Positions 58,704-64,000 of a DNA stretch of 64,000 nt are shown piece by piece. Both the position numbers and the translations under genes were made by a program. The DNA is from Armillaria gallica (Eukaryota > Basidiomycota > Agaricomycetes > Agaricales > Physalacriaceae): NCBI GenBank assembly GCA_037576215.1, contig JBANDB010000002.1:7564001-7628000 (forward strand), in the 5' to 3' direction. The notes under the pieces are model-generated. The model was not told the origin of the DNA. It was given only the letters and a program-made list of their open reading frames with translations, and did not search any database. Position 1 is the first letter of the stretch; every line of letters begins with the position of its first letter.

Positions 58704-60281
58704 ATGCGGTTGAACACCATCTTTGCAGCCTGGAGTGGCGATGCCATTCAAGTCCCCAACCCTGACTTCAACTTCAAGGGGCTTTTGAAAACCTGGGTGC
58801 AGGATGAAGACTCCCTCACCCCACATGACATGTTTGATCCATTTGACAGCCGCTCACCACTGACAACACCGCCCACATCCCCAGATCCAAGTCGTGCATC
58901 TTCTCCATTGCCAGATGATCCACCTATTCAAAGCTCCATTTACACTTTACCCACAATGACCGAGCCACCATACACCACTTCAGACAGCCTAGGGGAACCC
59001 AGCACCACCCACACCATTCTATCCCATTCCAAGTGCCAAGGCAAATATGCTCGGAAGAGAAAGCATGAGATGCAATGCTGTAATGCACATGTGACAGATT
59101 ATGAGGCATCTGAGTGGATGAAGAAGCATACTGTCAAGTCTGAGGAGATATATGCTGACTATCATGTCAAAGATGCCCCCCCTGCTGAGGGAGCATTCAT
59201 TGGCATTCATGAGGATAGTTGGAGGCGGGTCCATACCTTTGATGAATTGGTGGGTCTGAAGTACAGCTTTAAACACATACCTTGGCCTGGAAGGTACATT
59301 TGAGCAAATATATTCCAACTAGTGCGGTTCTAATGAGAATTAGATCCTCTCATCCCATTATGGACCATAGTGGCTGGGTCATTGCAGTTCTTGCCAGCCA
59401 GCCCAATGATCCTACATGGAATACCATCAACAAGGATGCATCAAACTTGCTAGAGGACCTATGGCCTAGATTTAACTTATAAAGGAGCAATGCCAACATA
59501 GGCAGGGGAAAGTTTCCACACTCAGCATTGGCATCTCATATGGTGGTGGGCAACAGGTATGATTGAAAGCAACTGTTGTCTGATAATACATGCTGATTTC
59601 TTTCCCGCAGCATCCCCAAAACCTTCACCACAATAAGAAGAACCATGGCCTATTTATGACCCTCATACTCTCTTGCCTTTGTTAGACTAGCCAGGTTTGC
59701 AAGCAGTAAGCGATCATCCATGTTACAAATAAGTGTGAACAACAAATTGATCGTGAGCAGGGGCATTTGCTGCATAGGTGCTGAAACTGTTCTTTCACTA
59801 TGCCTCACACCTCCGTGCGCTCCTCCTTCATGACGCAAACCTTCTCATGAACTGGGCAAATAGCATCTTTTCTTGCGCAACATTTAACTTTGGGCCCTGT
59901 ACCCTTTGTTTTCACCACACTGACTCTGGCAACCTCCTATTCAGATGGTGCACGATAACAGTGTTGGGCTGGTTTGACCCCAAGCATGGTGGACACTTAG
60001 TCCTTTGGGACCTAAAACTCATTATAGACTTTCCCCCAGGATCTATGATTCTCATTCCCTCTGTGATACTCCGCCACTCTAACACTGCCATTGCGCCTGG
60101 TGAACGTTGATACTCCTTTACCCAATATACATCCAGTGGCCTCTTTCAATGGGTGGAATATGGATTTCAAACAGCAGAGGAATATTGGGCAAGCCTTGAG
60201 AGTGATGACTTGGTGGCTCATGAGGAACATTGGAGAATGGGCCTTGATATGTTTTCAACCTTAAATGAGCTTCACAAATGA
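58704..60281 (+). pseudogene. TET/JBP-type 2-oxoglutarate/Fe(II) dioxygenase relic, divergent from KDZ
   Basis: ATG 58704. Exon 1 ends about 59293 (FKHIPWPG) at a GTACAT intron ending CATAG. A second exon runs to a GTATGA donor near 59558, and the last exon from about 59611 to TGA 60281. Exon 1 is Pro/Ser-rich, then conserved. The catalytic part is CATFNFGP, HHTD (iron-binding H-x-D, near 59913), GGHLVLWDL, LRHSN (second His) and YSFTQY with the co-substrate Arg region just before, then GLFQWVEYGF. TAA near 59480, a frame shift before GISYGGGQQ, stops near 59670-59770 and TGA at 60108-60110 (CGA expected) show decay. Such enzymes oxidise 5-methylcytosine. The assignment rests on motif order. 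Confidence 0.75.
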
Positions 60282-60776
60282 ATACATACATCCATTAGAG
60301 TACACGCAATTTGTGTAAGATATCAATGAAATGATCTTCGACACCAAACACAGGGACCAGCGAGCATGCTAGCATTGTGCAGACAAACAAGACTACATTT
60401 AGCAGGGATACATGCATTATTGGCAATGTATCCATAGTGATTACACAGTAAATACCCTGAATCCCCACAAGTATTAATGTCAGATATGAATGAAATGAGA
60501 TTTGACATTGAACTTAGTGATCAACAACAAAAATGGCATTACATTTAGTTGGAACATAACCATTATTTGTGATGCACAGGTTGTGATTACACAGGAAATA
60601 CTCACAAGTTTGAGTGAGCTCAACCTCTGGGAGCACTTGCTGATAGGGATAATAAAAGCTGCGCTTATGATGTTACTTAAAACCAGGTCCACCAGTCTTG
60701 TCAGGCATATCCTCAAGCACAAAGAGTGCATTTCTCTTGAGACCATAGCAAATTTGTGACGTCTGAAGCAATCATG
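60282..60776. other. non-coding stretch with a degenerate tandem duplication
   Basis: Two similar units, about 60321-60458 and 60481-60602, both begin GATATNAATGAAATGA and share TTTGTGATTACACAG-like ends (about 70 percent alike by eye). No complete gene. Possibly decayed coding sequence linked to the TET/KDZ unit. Confidence 0.4.
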
Positions 60777-61236
60777 GCAAAGTTTGGTCTGGACACTTCT
60801 TACCTTCTTCCTATCATGGAACAAACTGCAAAGCTCTCCTGGCAAGATTTTCTTGATGATGAAGACCCCATATTAGCAGCAATGGCCCAGGAGATCCAGA
60901 ATACACCAGCTTGAACATGTACATTGGAGAAATATTACTACAGGTATGAAAGCTACTTCTTTGTGGCTTTGAAGTTCCACTCATTGTTATATTTGTATAG
61001 ACATTCTGAGGCTCTCATTGAAAAATATAAAGCGAGAGGGAAATGGTAGATTTTGAGTATGGGTTACCAGGTCTCCCATGAATTTCTTTTCACAGGCGAC
61101 AAGAAGAATTACATTCATTCACTCATGAGGAGTTGGATATTATTAAGGCCAGGAAACAGGTTTCCCAAGCCAAGTACCGGGCTGCTAGATGCGAGATACT
61201 GGCTGACAAGGAACGGTGGCATATGTGTAAGAAGAG
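60777..61236 (+). pseudogene. unrecognised small spliced gene
   Basis: ATG 60777 opens MAKFGLDTSYLLPIMEQTAK; a TGA after NTPA fits CGA. A GTATGA donor near 60953 and an acceptor near 61000 lead to HSEALIEKYKARGKW, then a 60-bp intron to RQEELHSFTHEELDIIKARKQ and KYRAARCEILADKERWHM. It is charged and helical. No family recognised. It follows the TET relic in the same direction. Confidence 0.35.
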
Positions 61237-61574
61237 GTATGTATTCACTTGACTGCATCATTGTTATTTTCATTATTGTTTTCCCTAGTGTGACTTCTAA
61301 GGAGACAACAGGGTGAACAATTTGACTCAGACGACACACAGGGTGCTTATTTTTGAATAGCAAGGCACACATCCACACTGCCTGCAGATGATAGATCATG
61401 TAGACCACACTAATACTACATTATTAATTGTTGGACCTGGTTTTGGCTGGACCACAGCTCACAGAGATTGGCAGAGCAAATCCAATTAAATGGCTTGTTC
61501 ATGATGACACAGTACAAATAGAGAGACATGTTTCAAGATGACATGAAATTGTACTGATTTGATAGGGGGAATAG

Positions 61575-62619
61575 CTACATGGCCCTCACTTTTCCTTTTC
61601 CCTTGGCCTTCTCAGCATCTGCTAATGCCTGTGCAACTTCATTGTTCCACTCTAGAACATCATATTTGTCACCAAGGACATCCAAATGGGAACCAGCCAA
61701 TGGACAGGCTTGAAGGGCATTTTTGTGATACTTGTATGCGTACTTAGCCAAAGCCATGTCAAATGTCAGATAGCTCTTGTGATGTGCTCCTGATACATGA
61801 TTGCAACATTCAGCAACATTGTCCCTGAGGAAAAGAAAAGTTATGAGTGAGGGGTTGAATAATCATATCTCAAGAGAGGGCTTACCAGTCATCAAAGACA
61901 CCAACTTCTTGGCCAATGAAGATGACATAGAAGGTAGTGAACAGGTGGGTGGCACAGGACAGGATGCGGAATGCTATCAGGATGCGGAATATGATAGCTT
62001 AAGACTTTACCAGACGGGGGGGGGGGGGGCTGAGGAGGGCTAGAAGTGGCATCTGAATTGAAATTCTGGTATTTGGTTGGGGAAGAGGGGACTGCTCAAT
62101 CTGGAGTACTGGTTTCAGGTGTAGCATGGGCAAACTTGGAGATGGGTGTCAGCATACCCTCCCGGTCAACCTACCTGTACTGCAATGGCAAACAAGCGGT
62201 GAACACATCAGTTTGGCTGGGCGACAAAGGGGCTGGGGTGTTCCTGTGAGAGTAGCCAGAAAGAAAGTTAGTTGTGGGCATCACACTGTGGGGAACAGAT
62301 GATGGTGGTCTCAGTAGTTGTTGTTGTCTTGCTGATGATGGTGTACTCTGTAAATGAAATGAGATATATATTGATCAGGTTTTGAAATACTGACCGTCGT
62401 CAGACACCTTGCTGAGATTGGCAGTAGCATCTTGAAAAATGCTAGCAGGCATGGCTGTAGACAAGTGGAATTGATTAGCTGATGGAGGGGTCATCTCACT
62501 GGGGACCTACTAGATCGTCCTTTGGACGGAGCCAGCAAAGAGTTGCATGTTGAAAAGAGAATTGATGAAGTTGATGACGAGGGTACAGATGAATGTGAGG
62601 AGTGAGGGGCTCGACTCAT
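61575..62619 (-). CDS. gene with an RNase H1 N-terminal (Cauli_VI-like) domain; upstream exons uncertain
   Basis: The two last exons are clear. One near 61950-61886 reads FYVIFIGQEVGVFDDW. After a ~50-bp intron the last (about 61837-61575) reads DNVAECCNHVSGAHHKSYLTF and DMALAKYAYKYHKNA, ending in a basic tail KGKGKVRAM. Together they match the Cauli_VI fold (Y-V-x-F-x-G-x-x-x-G-V-x-x-x-W ... Y-x-T-F), which binds RNA-DNA hybrids in RNase H1. No RNase H catalytic part follows. A likely N-terminus is ATG 62619 (MSRAPHSSHSS, Ser-rich), but exons between are not worked out, and a G14 run and stops near 62000 may break it. Confidence 0.5.
62016..62029 (+). repeat. 14-base G homopolymer
   Basis: Fourteen consecutive G between CAGAC and CTGAGG. 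It could be a real microsatellite or a place of assembly error. Confidence 0.9.
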
Positions 62620-62889
62620 GGTAGTCAGAAGTGATCTGTAGACATATCTAAGCCTCTGACATGCCCTTATATTGTCTAGGAGCAAATATGTTATTCCCAA
62701 TTAGCTGGCATCACCCTGTAAGAGTGCATGATGGACACAATTTGTATGGGTTGGAAATTATTTTTTTAAAAAGTCATGCAGCTTACCTTTGGTCCTCCAT
62801 CAACCACCAATTTTGAGTGAAACAAAAGGTGAGCAATTCCCTGCCAGAGCACAAAATATAAAACTCACCTTGATCTGCCATAGAATCAT

Positions 62890-63043
62890 GGTAAACCCTG
62901 GTGTCTTTAGAGCCATGTGCTTAGCATTTCTCCAAGAGGAACATGAGAATTATGCGAAAGCAGTAGCTGATGGTAACATTGATGAACCTAAACTTCCGTG
63001 GCAACAGCAACACCAACTCAGAATGAGATTGGGTGAGTTAACA
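62890..63043 (+). CDS. unrecognised short frame
   Basis: ATG 62890 gives about 51 codons (MVNPGVFRAMCLAFLQEEHE ... QQQHQLRMRLGELT). Codon use and the charged helical composition look coding, and the end GGGTGAGTTA could be a splice donor, so it may be an exon. No family recognised. Confidence 0.3.
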
Positions 63044-63046
63044 TAG

Positions 63047-64000
63047 CAATACAGCAATAAAGGCAATTGTGTGTGTGAGTGGTTCAAGGCACCTCTGTGC
63101 AGTAAATCAATTCCTCTATACACAAGTATACACTGTGACTTTAAGTCTGTGAAGTAGTACTGCTTAGTAGTTGAGTACTAGATGCTTTGGCTATAAGCCG
63201 GTAGGGGTCTCTCAAAGTGAGAGGAAACAGAATGGGTATGACGTTAATACCATGAATCCGTATGAGAAAATGTGCTATGAAACTAGAAAACATCGCTAGA
63301 CGGTAATCTGAGCAAGGCAAACGATGGGGGAGGGACTAAACCAACAACAATCGGTCTAGAAGTGAGCAAGTTGATTAGAAAACATGGGGCTGAGTCACGC
63401 ATGGCGAGAGAAAATGTAGAACGATGTACTGAGGGTGTAGTGCGATCAAGAATATGCTGGGGTAAACGGTATATTGCCATAGAACAGTGAATAAACGTAG
63501 TTTACTGGTGTAGACTGTAGTCAAACTGAGATGAACTGTTTTTACACTACATTTTCTAGCTAGTTTTATACTAAAAGTATGAAATTATAAATAGAGTAAA
63601 TATGCGAGGCTTTGTAAGACTGTAAGGCCTTAGCTTAGTAAAATCATAGTCGACATATGGTTTTTGTCCTTTGAAAGTAACAGCAACTTGTCAATGTTGC
63701 CATATTTGGATGGAAACCATATGGTCTTATTGAGCAATGCACAGATCGTTAGGTGCTGTTTAGCTGCAGATTTCTGGGTAATAGTCATCATGCTGAAGAG
63801 TATGCATGGGTCTACATTTTCTCGAGGTCTTGGCAGAGTAACAGCCTTAGTAAACACGGTCTGTAGTTGCCATAGCTGCAATTATCGTAGCTGGGAGGGT
63901 ACTTGTGTCAATCACATCATTTCATTAAGTGTTCAATGGGCATGTCAGCTAGGTGCTTCTGAGTGATGCGACAATTCCATTTTAGGATAATTGTCGATCA
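63047..64000. other. stretch without a recognisable gene
   Basis: About 950 bp. Frames of 65-100 codons exist on both strands (for example 63664-63966 plus and 63881-63630 minus) but overlap each other and show no motif. I see no repeat of the families above here. Confidence 0.4.

Noticed and set aside
63630..63966. Overlapping frames on both strands of up to 100 codons
   Set aside because: No motif, no start context, and mutual overlap; chance frames are as likely.
1..64000. CRISPR arrays, tRNA, rRNA and bacterial operon features
   Set aside because: None seen; introns, LTR elements and composition are those of a fungus.

Overview
The window looks like a transposon-dense, probably heterochromatic region of an Agaricomycete (mushroom-forming basidiomycete) genome. 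The evidence is chromovirus-type Ty3/gypsy elements, short introns of about 40-60 bp, a KDZ (Kyakuja-Dileera-Zisupton) transposase relic beside a TET/JBP-type dioxygenase relic (a known basidiomycete association), and pervasive CpG-to-TpG/CpA decay. I saw no rRNA, tRNA or CRISPR.

Layout. (1) <1-9478, minus strand: Ty3/gypsy element A. Its 5' LTR is 8954-9478, the first 17 bases of its 3' LTR are at the left edge, and a solo LTR of family B (3591-4959) splits its pol. A carries an intact two-exon gene in the opposite direction (178-1850) encoding a Zn2Cys6-like protein. (2) 10256-35970, plus strand: B1, an old full-length family-B element. A second, internally deleted family-B element, B2 (17078-27726), sits inside its pol and is flanked by the 4-bp duplication CCAT. 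Both B copies carry two spliced antisense genes between integrase and the 3' LTR, and the second has a Zn2Cys6-like cysteine cluster. (3) 9479-10255 plus 35971-37501: two halves of an unrecognised minus-strand gene X split by B1. (4) 37803-38300: 3' stub of another chromovirus pol (element E). (5) 38678-48031: gypsy element C (5-bp duplication GGCAG), itself split by a family-B solo LTR (42176-43544). C lies next to an AAA+ ATPase relic (48037-49567). (6) About 49570-53340: gag-protease part of element D, a distant relative of B. (7) 53713-58225, minus: degraded KDZ transposase split by a family-B LTR (55067-56433), divergent from a plus-strand TET/JBP dioxygenase relic (58704-60281). (8) 60282-64000: poorly recognisable genes, including one with an RNase H1 N-terminal (Cauli_VI-like) domain.

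Most unusual system. Families A and B each carry antisense, intron-containing accessory genes at the same place (between pol and the 3' LTR), and each has a Zn2Cys6-like cluster. Family B is also saturated with the palindromic hexamer ACTAGT in LTR, coding and intron DNA alike (16 copies in one 1368-bp LTR). Related element D is instead enriched in GAGCTC, and element A in CCG/CGG triplets, the half-site class bound by Zn2Cys6 factors. A self-encoded DNA-binding protein acting on element-wide palindromes is an inference, but a testable one.

Most premature stops that I checked in A, B1, C, gene X and the TET relic are TGA where an arginine CGA codon fits, consistent with cytosine-methylation-driven decay.
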